Shown here: positions 27,322 through 36,500 of the stretch, one piece after another
Layout: each line of letters opens with the position of its first letter
How positions within the stretch are numbered: the first letter of the stretch is position 1
NCBI RefSeq assembly: GCF_003437535.1
Contig: NZ_QSQT01000011.1
Span: 1-64,000, forward strand
Direction: 5' to 3'
Length of the DNA: 64,000 bases
Origin: Phocaeicola plebeius
GTDB taxonomy: Bacteria; Bacteroidota; Bacteroidia; Bacteroidales; Bacteroidaceae
Notes under the pieces: generated by a model
Seen by the model: only the letters and a program-made list of their open reading frames with translations
What the model was told of the DNA's origin: nothing
Databases searched by the model: none
Translations under genes and position numbers: made by a program

Positions 27322-27813
27322 ATGAAAAGTACGAAACAAGACATAAAACGCATGCAGTGGGAAAACGACCCACTTTACCGGCTGATAAGAACCATCAAGA
27401 ATGTAATGGACCGATACTACCTCGACCCTCTCATTGGATTGCTTTTTCCAACGGCGGGCGACATTTTCTCTTCGGCCATGACACTGCCCTTTCTCACGGT
27501 GTCGCTGTTCAAAATCAAGTCCATTCCCCTCACCCTGGCCATCCTCTACAACATGCTGGTGGACATGATGCTGGGTATCATTCCGCTCTGGATTGGCGAC
27601 CTGCTGGATATTTTCAGCCGTTCGTACGCGAAAAACTACCGGTTGATTGTGGGTTTCGTGGAAGGTGACAAAGAGGTGATTCAAGAGGTAAACCGCAAAG
27701 CCCTGCTGACAGCCGTGGGCATCCTGGTGCTGTGCGTAATTATCTACTGGGTGGCCAAACTGGCAGTCTACCTGACTACGGCGCTATGGACATGGATAAG
27801 CGGACTGTTTTAA
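27322..27813 (+). CDS. DUF4112 membrane protein
   Basis: 163 residues from ATG 27322; an earlier non-ATG start lies within the promoter and is rejected. The family pattern is present: LIRTIKNVMDRYYLDPLIGLLFPTAGD, a hydrophobic middle with SIPLTLAILYNMLVDMMLG, and a second span IPLWIGDLLDIFSRSYAKN. A C-terminal membrane span follows. It is an integral membrane protein, widespread in bacteria, of unknown function. An FKBP gene follows 42 bp later on the same strand. Confidence 0.85.
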   Translation: MKSTKQDIKRMQWENDPLYRLIRTIKNVMDRYYLDPLIGLLFPTAGDIFSSAMTLPFLTVSLFKIKSIPLTLAILYNMLVDMMLGIIPLWIGDLLDIFSRSYAKNYRLIVGFVEGDKEVIQEVNRKALLTAVGILVLCVIIYWVAKLAVYLTTALWTWISGLF

Positions 27814-27830
27814 GTATCCCGGAAAATACG

Positions 27831-27838
27831 TACCTTTA
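27831..27838 (+). promoter_or_regulatory. -7-like element before the FKBP gene
   Basis: TACCTTTA (one base from TAnnTTTG) lies 17 bases before the FKBP ATG, with TTTT (27808-27811) 19 bp upstream as a weak -33. It suggests that the FKBP gene has its own promoter in addition to any read-through from the DUF4112 gene. Confidence 0.35.
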
Positions 27839-27855
27839 CGCCAAAATCATTCATA

Positions 27856-28254
27856 ATGGGAAAGAAAGAATACGTGCAGGCCAACAAGGACTGGCTGGCC
27901 GAAAAGGCAAAGGAAGAGGGAGTGATGCCGCTCCCGAAGGGTATTTACTACAAGGTGCTGGCATCGGGCAAGAACGACGGCAAGCATCCCACACCGCGGA
28001 GCATCGTCACCGCGCACTACACGGGATGGACTATTAACGGCAAGAAGTTTGACAGCAGCCGCAGCGGTGCGCCCGTAGCCTTCCGCCTGAGCGACCTGAT
28101 TGAGGGATGGATTATCGCCATGCAGCAAATGTGTGTGGGCGACAAATGGGAGGTGTACATTCCGTCGGAAATGGGATACGGCAAGTTCTCACAGCCCGGC
28201 ATCCCCGGCGGCTCTACCCTGATTTTTGAGATTGAACTGTTCGGAATAGCCTGA
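27856..28254 (+). CDS. FKBP-type peptidyl-prolyl cis-trans isomerase
   Basis: 132 residues, a single FKBP domain. PRSIVTAHYTGWTINGKKFDSS is the strand-loop with the conserved YTG and FDSS, followed by VAFRLSDLIEGWIIAMQQM and the conserved GDKWEVYIPSEMGYG. It ends in GSTLIFEIELFGI. It catalyses proline isomerisation in proteins. No signal peptide is visible, so it is cytosolic, unlike many exported Bacteroidales FKBPs. The stop codon is embedded in a hairpin (28243-28268). Confidence 0.93.
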   Translation: MGKKEYVQANKDWLAEKAKEEGVMPLPKGIYYKVLASGKNDGKHPTPRSIVTAHYTGWTINGKKFDSSRSGAPVAFRLSDLIEGWIIAMQQMCVGDKWEVYIPSEMGYGKFSQPGIPGGSTLIFEIELFGIA

Positions 28255-28268
28255 GTGCAGGCTATTCC
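28243..28268. terminator. Perfect 10-bp hairpin at the FKBP stop codon
   Basis: GGAATAGCCT (28243-28252) and its exact complement (28259-28268) flank a 6-base loop and span the stop codon. There is no T-tract afterwards, so it could be a weak terminator, an mRNA 3' stabiliser or an operator. Confidence 0.45.
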
Positions 28269-28348
28269 AATACTAAAAGGGTTATCGAATATTACTTATT
28301 CTCTGAGAAGTAGGCTTTGGCAAAATCACATTCTGTCTTCGAAAAACA

Positions 28349-28966
28349 TTACACATTTCTGCACAACTTGCCAAGCAATTCTTTATCTTGCGCAATCATT
28401 TCATTCATCTCGATATGCGTGCACGCTTCCTCACGTAAAAGTCGCGCACTGGAAGACTGTTCCGACAGATTCCACGTAAGTAACACCACGTGAATCTTCA
28501 GCGATTTCAACTTCTTGACCAGCATTTCGTGGTCGGCATCTCCCGTAATCAGCACTACATAATCAAATTCGCGGAACACGGAAAGCTCATAGGCCTCCAA
28601 AGCAAACCACACATCTATCCCCTTTTCTACGACCGTAATATCTCCATCTCTCTGTACTTCCCGCAGGTGCTTGTAATGGAAAATTACATCATTTTCAATC
28701 AGACTGTCTTCAAACTTTCGCTCGGAAAACAACAGATGTTTGCTATTGGCATCATTCACCCGATAACGCCCCCGGAAATAATGGCTTTCTGTAATGTAAC
28801 AATTGGTTATTTCCAACCCACTCCGACGCGCAATCTCCGCACGAATAAAATCAAACAAGGATTTGATTTTAATATTTAAAGACAATTGATCGGACAAGGC
28901 CTCATTTATCTTTGAAAAATAGCCCCCATCTATGAAAATACCGATTGATTTTGATTCTGTTATCAT
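28349..28966 (-). CDS. NYN-domain (LabA/DUF88-like) putative RNase
   Basis: 205 residues from ATG 28966 (MITESKSIGIFIDGGYF); a longer frame upstream lacks a good ATG. The acidic active-site set of the NYN/PIN-like fold is present: FIDGG at ~10, KGIDVWFALEAYE at ~115 and VLITGDADHEMLVKKL at ~140. Such proteins are metal-dependent RNases or RNA-processing factors. The protein should be cytosolic. It is followed 94 bp downstream by the convergent FKBP gene, with no other partner. Confidence 0.85.
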   Translation of the reverse strand: MITESKSIGIFIDGGYFSKINEALSDQLSLNIKIKSLFDFIRAEIARRSGLEITNCYITESHYFRGRYRVNDANSKHLLFSERKFEDSLIENDVIFHYKHLREVQRDGDITVVEKGIDVWFALEAYELSVFREFDYVVLITGDADHEMLVKKLKSLKIHVVLLTWNLSEQSSSARLLREEACTHIEMNEMIAQDKELLGKLCRNV

Positions 28967-29116
28967 TGTTGTTATATGTTTTTGATAGTAATATCGCAAG
29001 GTAGGACATCTTTCAATAGCAGGCAACTGAAAATAAAAGAAAAATCGCAGACATGTATCTAAAACATATTTTTCATGCAGTTCCTTTAAATTCCTTTCTC
29101 TTCTTTGAAAAGATTA

Positions 29117-29791
29117 TCAGAGCAACCTGATGGGCCTGCTTCTTCGAACAGCCGTTCCATCCTTTTCCAATGGGGTTACAAGCTCATAGTCCCCGGTGTC
29201 ATCATTTAATTGCAAGATGACCAGCTGACCGTTTTTAGGCGAACGCATCTGTTCAAACTCTTCCACGGTGAGATGAAACCAGCGCATGACGAACAAGCGT
29301 ATGGCCAGTGAATGGGTTATCAGCACACAATTTTGTGGATAATCTTCACGCAAGAAGTCACGATGAAGCGAACCTAAGAGGTCATTGATACGGTCGTACA
29401 CATCCGTGCCGGCTTCTCCTCCCGGAAAACGGTAGTAGAAAATGCCATAGTCCCTGCGCTCTTTCTTCAGTTGCTGCAACTCGGCATACGTGCGAAGGTA
29501 TCCCCATTCCTGTTCACGCAAACGAGGTTCCTCGCTGTATTCAAACTGGTTTCTCGGGAAGCTGCGCGCTATGTTCTCAAAGGTGGAACGGGTACGCCAA
29601 AATGGAGAAACATAAAAATACATAGATTCCTCATCCACCAGTTCCCTCAACTTTTGTCCGGCTTCACGGGCCTGAGCTACTCCTTTTTCTGTCAGTTCAA
29701 TGGTATAATCCGGTTCTGTGGCAAATTTGCTTTCGTCGGTATTGGCATGGCATTCTCCATGACGTATAAGAATAATTCGATGTGGTTTCAT
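29117..29791 (-). CDS. Histidine phosphatase (phosphoglycerate mutase-like)
   Basis: 224 residues. The catalytic RHG motif is in IILIRHGECHANTDE at the N-terminus. The later signature residues are FWRTRSTFENIARSF, EEPRLREQEWGYL and the second His in CVLITHSLAIRLFVM. It is a cytosolic branch-1 histidine phosphatase; the substrate (sugar phosphate, nucleotide or other) cannot be told from sequence. It lies alone on the minus strand between the NYN gene and the divergent SH3b-PARP gene. Confidence 0.9.
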   Translation of the reverse strand: MKPHRIILIRHGECHANTDESKFATEPDYTIELTEKGVAQAREAGQKLRELVDEESMYFYVSPFWRTRSTFENIARSFPRNQFEYSEEPRLREQEWGYLRTYAELQQLKKERRDYGIFYYRFPGGEAGTDVYDRINDLLGSLHRDFLREDYPQNCVLITHSLAIRLFVMRWFHLTVEEFEQMRSPKNGQLVILQLNDDTGDYELVTPLEKDGTAVRRSRPIRLL

Positions 29792-29871
29792 AAAAGATTT
29801 TTTATTTTATCATTCTTTTTCATCTTTCTAAATATGTACGATGTATAAAATGCAATATAGAAATTTTTTCT

Positions 29872-29879
29872 TACATTTG
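29872..29879 (+). promoter_or_regulatory. -7 element of the SH3b-PARP gene
   Basis: TACATTTG fits TAnnTTTG exactly and lies 13 bases before the ATG at 29893. No clear TTTG is found at the expected -33 distance. Confidence 0.4.
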
Positions 29880-29892
29880 ACCATAAGATGTG

Positions 29893-31260
29893 ATGAAACG
29901 ATTCATATACATATTTATCATGCTGCTTTGGATGATTTCTTATGCCACGGCACAAGAGTCTCTTCCCTGCAGGGGAACCGCAACCACCGTATTGAACGTG
30001 CGTTCCGGACCCGGCATCAGCTATGCGCGCGTCGGACAGCTCAGTCGCGGACAGGAGGTCAATGTCATTCAGAAATCAAGCAACAACTGGGTACAGATTG
30101 AGTTCGGTTCACAAAGGGGATATGCCTACTCCAAATACCTGAAATTCTCTCCTTTGCCCCAAAAGGCAAACTCTCCGCCTGCCAAATCGTATTCCGGTTC
30201 CTCTTCATGGAGTTTCTGGTCAGTAGTATGGAACATCATTACCTGGGGACTGGGTATTTATTTGGGACTGGTGGTGCTGTACTGGCTGTTGAAAATACTT
30301 ATTATCTCCTATTTCATCGTATCGGCCTGCCTTACCTTTACGTTCAGGATGTTGAGTCTTCCTTTCTTCTTTCTTAATGCCCTGCAGCGATACCTAGCAA
30401 AGCCATGGTTTATCTTCTTCAAGAAAAACCGTTTCAGCAACGCCACCAATGAGAACCTGCGTTTCATTTTCTATTTCCTGCAATTCCCGTTCTATGTCCT
30501 GCTGTTTCCATTGAGAATTGTCAATGCTGTCTTTTTCAATCTCCTGGTACATTGTTCCTTCGAAATGTTCAATTATGTGATGGAAGTAATTTTACCCTCA
30601 GAAGACAAGGAAGGGCATGACGATTTTATCCGATGGATTTTGTTCTTACCCTACAGAATCATCAAATACGTGGTATGGCATGGCTCGCTGACCATCATTG
30701 AAAGCGCGATATGGACGGTAATAGAAGTCTTTTTACCTACTCTGACCCTCTTTCACGGTACCTCCAATGACGCAGCCGAATCCATCGTAGCGTGCCCTAA
30801 TCGGGGAAGTTACCGGGGACGAGATGTAGGAATCTGGCGCGTAGGTGGCGGTAATTATGCTGGAAACGGCATTTATTTTGCACCGGCACGCAGTACGGCC
30901 CGACATTATTCCGCAGGAGCCATCATCGTCTGTCGCGTAACACTGGGAAGTACGCTCGACCTTGGCATGGCGCCTTATCATGTGTATTATCAATGCGGGA
31001 AACCCAACGCACTGGAAGCCACCCGCTGGGGACTGGAGAATAATTATGTGACGGGAGAATGGTGGCGTCCCGACGAAGGATGGTGGGAATACTGCATGTA
31101 CGACTGGCAGAACCGCTACAACTACAGCTGGCGCATACGTCCGCTTTATGTAATCGATCTTGATAGCGGCTACATACAGCGCATCCCTGGTGGCATGTGC
31201 CACTGGCTTTTCCGGAAAATGGTCATTATGGACCTGCTAAATTCCATGCTCGGCGATTAA
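29893..31260 (+). CDS. Exported SH3b membrane protein with PARP-like ADP-ribosyltransferase domain
   Basis: 455 residues from ATG 29893; a GTG one codon earlier is in frame. A signal peptide (MKRFIYIFIMLLWMISYATA) is followed by a bacterial SH3 domain at about 22-75 (GTATTVLNVRSGPGISYARVG). Two or more strongly hydrophobic segments lie at ~105-225. The last 170 residues carry a PARP-type fold: H288 in LFHGTSNDAAESI, Y328 in GNGIYFAPARSTARHYS and E399 in WEYCMYD. These three make the full H-Y-E triad of active poly/mono-ADP-ribosyltransferases. The product would be membrane-bound, with the catalytic part on one side. The target is unknown; an effector, toxin or envelope-stress role is inferred. 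Confidence 0.75.
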   Translation: MKRFIYIFIMLLWMISYATAQESLPCRGTATTVLNVRSGPGISYARVGQLSRGQEVNVIQKSSNNWVQIEFGSQRGYAYSKYLKFSPLPQKANSPPAKSYSGSSSWSFWSVVWNIITWGLGIYLGLVVLYWLLKILIISYFIVSACLTFTFRMLSLPFFFLNALQRYLAKPWFIFFKKNRFSNATNENLRFIFYFLQFPFYVLLFPLRIVNAVFFNLLVHCSFEMFNYVMEVILPSEDKEGHDDFIRWILFLPYRIIKYVVWHGSLTIIESAIWTVIEVFLPTLTLFHGTSNDAAESIVACPNRGSYRGRDVGIWRVGGGNYAGNGIYFAPARSTARHYSAGAIIVCRVTLGSTLDLGMAPYHVYYQCGKPNALEATRWGLENNYVTGEWWRPDEGWWEYCMYDWQNRYNYSWRIRPLYVIDLDSGYIQRIPGGMCHWLFRKMVIMDLLNSMLGD

Positions 31261-31302
31261 AAAAATGCGGGGAACGGCTTGTCTACCATTCCCCGCATTT
31301 TC
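31261..31302. terminator. Bidirectional terminator
   Basis: AAAATGCGGGGAACGG and CCATTCCCCGCATTTT form a stem with one mismatch and an A-tract/T-tract at either end. It sits between the convergent SH3b-PARP and alcohol dehydrogenase genes, so it can stop transcription from both sides. Confidence 0.8.
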
Positions 31303-31309
31303 ATATTGT

Positions 31310-32479
31310 TTACAGCGCAGCCTTCAGAATGGAAAGGATGTCCTGTTCGTTCAGCGGAGCAAACGTGCCCGGTGCGTCCAGTCCCTCATTCACAGCAATG
31401 TGATGTGCCATTTCTTCCAGACGGGAATCGTCAATGCCTACCTCACGCAAGGTCATCGGCATGCCCAGACTCTTGAAGAACTGTGCGGTACGTGCGATGG
31501 TCTGCTCGGCAATTTCCGACGGAGCCTGATCGGCAGCCAGTCCGAAGACGTTCACACCAAATTTCACGATGCGTTCCTGTGTGCGCTCGTTGAGCACGTG
31601 GCGCATCCAGTGTGGTGTAATGATGGCCAGACCTTCTCCATGCGTAATGTCATAATATCCCGACAAGGCATGTTCGATGCCGTGCATGGGCCAGGGAGAA
31701 CCGCCGGTACCGAGGGCCAGCAGACCGTTGCAGCCAAAGGTGCAGGCATACATGATTTCGGCACGTGCTTCGTAATCGTCCGGTTTCTCCAGTGCAATCG
31801 GAGCATATTTCATCAGGGTCTTTACCAACGTTTCACAGAAACCGTCGGCCACGGAATTGGAGGCATGAGTGAAATACTGTTCCATCACATGGTTGATGGC
31901 ATCGGCTACTCCTGCTGCCGTGTGCTTGGCATTGACCGTAAAGGTGTAGGTCGGGTCAAGGAAAGAGCAGGCCGGGAACAGATGCGGGTCGATATAAGCC
32001 ACCTTGTCGTTGGTCTCTGTGCGGGAAATGACTCCTCCGGCATCGTACTCACTGCCTGTAGCGGCCAGGGTAAGGATGTCCACAATCGGCAGTGCAGCCA
32101 GCGTAGGAGCCTTTCCGATAATCAAGTCCCAGGTCTCGCCGTCGTATTTGGCACCTCCGGCAATGGCTTTCGAACAGTCGAGTACCGAACCGCCACCCAC
32201 AGAAAGAATCACGTCAATCTGCTGTTCCTTGCAGATGCGTACGCCTTCCACTACACTGGTAGAGTATTTCGGGTTCGGCTCAATCCCACCCAGTTCAAAG
32301 ATTTCAAAGTCTTTCAACAGTTCTTTCACGCGGTCGTACAGGCCGATACGTTTGATGCTTCCTCCACCGTATGTCAACAGGATGCGACGTCCGAACGGGC
32401 GCATCACCTCTGGCAGTCCAGCCACTACATCCCGGCCAAAAATCAGACGGGTCGGGGTTTGATAGTCAAAGTTCTTCAT
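31310..32479 (-). CDS. Iron-containing alcohol dehydrogenase
   Basis: 389 residues, the usual length of the group III family. RRILLTYGGGSIKR and VILSVGGGSVLDCSKA are the NAD(P)-binding loops. SEYDAGGVI, FTVNAKHTAAGVADAINHVMEQYF (which holds Asp/His iron ligands) and PMHGIEHALSGYYDITHGEGL hold the metal-binding His set. It is probably a cytosolic NAD(P)H-dependent butanol/aldehyde reductase of the YqhD/BDH type. It is divergent from the AraC-type regulator at 32675, which may control it. Confidence 0.92.
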   Translation of the reverse strand: MKNFDYQTPTRLIFGRDVVAGLPEVMRPFGRRILLTYGGGSIKRIGLYDRVKELLKDFEIFELGGIEPNPKYSTSVVEGVRICKEQQIDVILSVGGGSVLDCSKAIAGGAKYDGETWDLIIGKAPTLAALPIVDILTLAATGSEYDAGGVISRTETNDKVAYIDPHLFPACSFLDPTYTFTVNAKHTAAGVADAINHVMEQYFTHASNSVADGFCETLVKTLMKYAPIALEKPDDYEARAEIMYACTFGCNGLLALGTGGSPWPMHGIEHALSGYYDITHGEGLAIITPHWMRHVLNERTQERIVKFGVNVFGLAADQAPSEIAEQTIARTAQFFKSLGMPMTLREVGIDDSRLEEMAHHIAVNEGLDAPGTFAPLNEQDILSILKAAL

Positions 32480-32516
32480 TGTTTGTTCCTTTTTGTCATT
32501 TCAATTATGGATGTGG

Positions 32517-32546
32517 CAAAATTACGCAAAAGAAACCATAGACAAT
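32517..32546 (-). promoter_or_regulatory. Promoter of the alcohol dehydrogenase gene
   Basis: On the minus strand TAATTTTG (32517-32524) is an exact -7. ATTG (32543-32546), 18 bp upstream, is a weak -33. It lies about 38 bases before the ATG, within the divergent space shared with the AraC gene. Confidence 0.5.
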
Positions 32547-32674
32547 GATACAAATTACCGATGTTTCTACCCCAATGCTCGATTTTACATTTGTTTTATA
32601 TCTGCCATTCTATAACACGGATATAGGTATTCCCGAGAATAAGTATTACATTTGCCCGAAAATAAAATTGACAG

Positions 32675-33583
32675 ATGATGAAAGAAGAAGTGATAGAACT
32701 GGACACAGTGGATAAATACAACAAATTCTTCAAAGTGGAGACGTATCATCCCATGGTTACCGTGGTAGACCTTTCAAAGATTACTCAGCCTGCACAGCCA
32801 TTTACCATAAATTATGGCATCTATGCCTTGTTTCTGAAAGATACGCTCTGCGGAGACATTACCTACGGCCGGCAGCCTTACGACTACCAGGAAGGAACCA
32901 TTGTCTGTTTTGCACCGGGACAGGTGGCTTCCATCCACGCACAGGAAGGAACGCGTCCCACCGGATACGGACTGCTCTTCCATCCGGACTTGATTCATGG
33001 TACCCAACTGGGACACGATATCCGGAATTATTCTTTCTTCTCTTACGAAGCCCGCGAAGCCTTGCACCTCTCGGAAGAAGAACGGCACACGGTGATAGAC
33101 TGCCTGCATAAAATCGATACGGAGCTGAGACGTCCTGCCGACAAGCACAGCCGGCGGCTGATTACGGCCAACATCGGACTGCTGCTGGATTACTGCATGC
33201 GTTTCTATGAGCGGCAGTTCACCACACGCGAAGCCTCCAACAAGGACATCATCGTACGTTTTGAGCAGCTGCTGGACGAATACTTCGACGGACAGACACC
33301 TCAGGAAGAAGGACTGCCTACGGTGAAATATTTTGCTGAACGGGTATTCCTCTCGCCCAACTATTTCGGCGACATGATTAGTAAGCAGACGGGGAAAACG
33401 GCGTCCGAGTACATCCAGTCAAAGGTAGTGGAAAGAGCCAAAGACATGCTGCTTTCTACCACCAAGCCCATGAGTGAGATTGCCTACAGCCTGGGCTTCC
33501 AGTATCCGCAGCACATGAGCCGCATGTTCAAGCGGCTGGTAGGTCACAGTCCCAATAAATACAGAACGCAGCAAAGGGGCTGA
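32675..33583 (+). CDS. AraC-family transcriptional regulator
   Basis: 302 residues. The N-terminal half (about 20-150) is a cupin-like sensor (TIVCFAPGQVASIHAQEG, GYGLLFHPDLIHGT). The C-terminal ~100 residues hold two helix-turn-helices with the AraC signature (VKYFAERVFLSPNYFGDMIS; AYSLGFQYPQHMSRMFKRLVG). It is a cytosolic DNA-binding protein. Divergence from the iron alcohol dehydrogenase makes that gene its likely target. Two ATGs (32675 and 32678) are equally possible. The gene ends only 9 bp from the convergent HTCS gene. Confidence 0.92.
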   Translation: MMKEEVIELDTVDKYNKFFKVETYHPMVTVVDLSKITQPAQPFTINYGIYALFLKDTLCGDITYGRQPYDYQEGTIVCFAPGQVASIHAQEGTRPTGYGLLFHPDLIHGTQLGHDIRNYSFFSYEAREALHLSEEERHTVIDCLHKIDTELRRPADKHSRRLITANIGLLLDYCMRFYERQFTTREASNKDIIVRFEQLLDEYFDGQTPQEEGLPTVKYFAERVFLSPNYFGDMISKQTGKTASEYIQSKVVERAKDMLLSTTKPMSEIAYSLGFQYPQHMSRMFKRLVGHSPNKYRTQQRG

Positions 33584-33592
33584 ACCGTCTTT

Positions 33593-36500
33593 TTACTTGT
33601 TCTTCTGATTATCCTCCGCATACTTGGAAGGAGACACGCCAAACATATCCGTAAAATGCTTGCGGAACGTGGGCAGATCATTGAAGCCCACGCGCTCGGC
33701 TACCTCCGTGACCGGGAGACTGGTTTCCATCAGCAGGAATGCGGCCTGCGTCATGCGGATGTGGCGAATCAGTTCCACAGCCGACAGGTCGGTGTGCTGT
33801 TTCAGTTTGCGGTAGAGCGTAGCCTGACTCATGTGGAGTTCTCCGGCCAGCACTTTGACATTAAACTCGGGATTGCTGGCATGGCCCTCGATGCACGACA
33901 GCACCTGTTGCATGAACTCACTTTCGGTGCCTTCGGGTTTCTCTGCCGATACGGAAGAAGTATGTAGCAGCGTACGGGTGTAAATCTGCTTCAAGCGACG
34001 ACGCATGTCGAGCAGATGGGCCACCTTGGCCAGCAGCACTTCCGGATTGAACGGTTTACGCACATAATCGTCGGCTCCACGATAAGAAGCTTCCACACTG
34101 TCCTTATCCTCTGCCTTGGCCGTGAGCAGCAGAATGGGAATGTGAGCCGTTTCCTTCCGCTTGCGCAACTCGGCACAGCAGGTAAAGCCGTCCATCACCG
34201 GCATCATTACATCCGACAGTACCAGGTCGGGCACTTGTTCTACGGCCACCTTCACTCCCTCTTCCCCGTTCTCCGCTTCCAGTACCCGATAGTATTTCTT
34301 CATCAGGTCGCGCAGGTAACGGCGCATGTCGGTATTGTCTTCTATGATAAGCACCGTCTGGCGGGCGGCGGTACGTTCTTCCTCCGTTTTCTGTGAGGTT
34401 TCTTCCGCTTCCGGCAACAGCATCAGGTCTGAGATATTTTCTCTTCCCTTTTCTTTATCATCCGCGTCCGGAGTTTCATCCCACGTGCAGTCGTCTTCTT
34501 CGAAATGCGATTTTCCTTCGGGCAGGTACACAGCGAACGATGTTCCTTTTCCCGGTTCACTCTCCACGTTCACTCGTCCGTGATGCATCTCCACGATGTG
34601 CTTCACGATTTTCAGTCCCACTCCCATGCGGGTAGAAACTGACGGATCTGCATCGCCGGTTACGAAAGGCTCAAAAATATGCTGCAGCAATCCGGCATCT
34701 ATTCCTTTTCCGGTATCCGTCACCGAAATGCAGCAGAAAGGTTTCTGATCGAACTCCTTCCGTTCTACCGAGAGACTGATTTTTCCTCCTTCGGGTGTGT
34801 ATTTAAAGGCATTCGAAATCAGATTCTGAATGACCGATGAAAGTTTCTCCCGGTCGGCCCATATCGTAATATGTTCCGACCCCTGCACCCATGCATACGT
34901 TATCCGGCGTTCGGCCGCCAGCGGCTGAAAACCTTCTGCCACATCCCTCATCAGGGATAGCACGTCTACCGCAGACAGACGCAGTTTCACCATGCCCGCT
35001 TCTGCTTTCTGGATATACAGCAAACGGTCGGTCAGGGTATGCAGTCCTTCGGCATACTTGAACATGACGGACAGACGACTATAAAACGGATGTGCGGGTG
35101 TAATTTTGGAGAGCAGTTCACGCAGCGGAGACAAGATAAGGGTAAGCGGAGTGCGCAGTTCATGGGCTGCCATCGTGAAGAAAGCCTCACGCTCCTTGCG
35201 AAGTTCCACTTCCTTGTTTCGTTCCATATTGACCGTAAACAGTTCATGCTCCAGGCGCAGTTCATATTGTATCCGCTTTTGCTTCAATCGCACACGATGC
35301 AGGTAAATCAACACGATACTAATCAAGCCAGCTGCCACAAGCAGACGGAACCAGAGAGTTTCACTCCAGTGAGGAGCAATCACCACCTTCAGGGTACTGA
35401 CATCCCCTTCACTCTGGTCCTGGAAAATGGTCTTCACCTGAAAGGTATAGGTACCGGCCGGCAAACGGTCATACGAGATTTTTTCTCCTTCATCGGCCAT
35501 AATCCATTCCTCCTGATAAGGATACAGGCGGAAAAGGTATTTCTGAAGTTTGGTCAGATAGAGCAAGTTAGTAAACAGCAGGGAGAAACTGCGGTTTTCA
35601 TGTGTCAGGTGCAGTTCGGAAGTATAAAGCAACGACTGGGGCAACACCACCTGCCCGTTGACCTTCTGCCCGATTTGCACGGGAGTATGGTTCACTTCCA
35701 GGTCGGTAAAAATCACCAGCCCCTTTTCCTTCGGATAATTAAAGCGAAGGTCGGAAGGACGGAAATAGGTCAGCATGCTGTGGTTTCCCCAGAAAAGAAA
35801 GTCCTTGCCGAAAAAGACGGAGCGGTTGCTACCCGAAATATAATAGTTATAGAATGACTGCAAATGACGGCTCAGGCGGGAAATACCGGAGTTGGAGCCT
35901 ACCCAAAGAGAGTGGTCATTGTCTTCGGCCAGTGCGGTCACAAAATTGCTGCACAACCCCTGGGCGGTAGTATAACGGGTCAGGATGCTGTCTCCTTCCG
36001 GCGAACAGGCCACCAGACCGCTTCCGGCGTATCCTGCCCACAGTTTCTTGTCTGTCCCATACAGCAGGGCACGGACTTCGATTTCCGTATCCGGCATACC
36101 GGCCCTGGCTTCGTATCCGGCATGTGTCCGCAGCACCTTGGTACCGCTCATCCACAGCCGAAGCAAGCCTCTTCCGGTTCCCAGCCATAAAGTCTGATTA
36201 TCACCGGCCGCCAACGCACGTATATGGATATGATCCGGGATTTGCGGATTACTCCAGCCGATGTGCGTTGAAGTTCCCCGCTGAAAATCCACCCAGTACA
36301 GGCCGTCGCTGGTACCCGCCCAGCACTGTTCGTCCGAAACCATAAGCAGGCTCCATACCACTGGAGAAGGCTGTCCGAGAGTGCCAATCCGCATGTCATC
36401 CCATTTCCGGTCTTTTCCGTAACGAAGCACCCGTCCGTCCTGCGTACCGAACCAAAAACCTCCATTCTTGTCCGGCGAACTGCAAAGCACGGTTTTCAGG

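Noticed and set aside
31265..32548. 427-codon plus-strand frame over the alcohol dehydrogenase
   Set aside because: It is antisense to a complete conserved enzyme and begins in the terminator.
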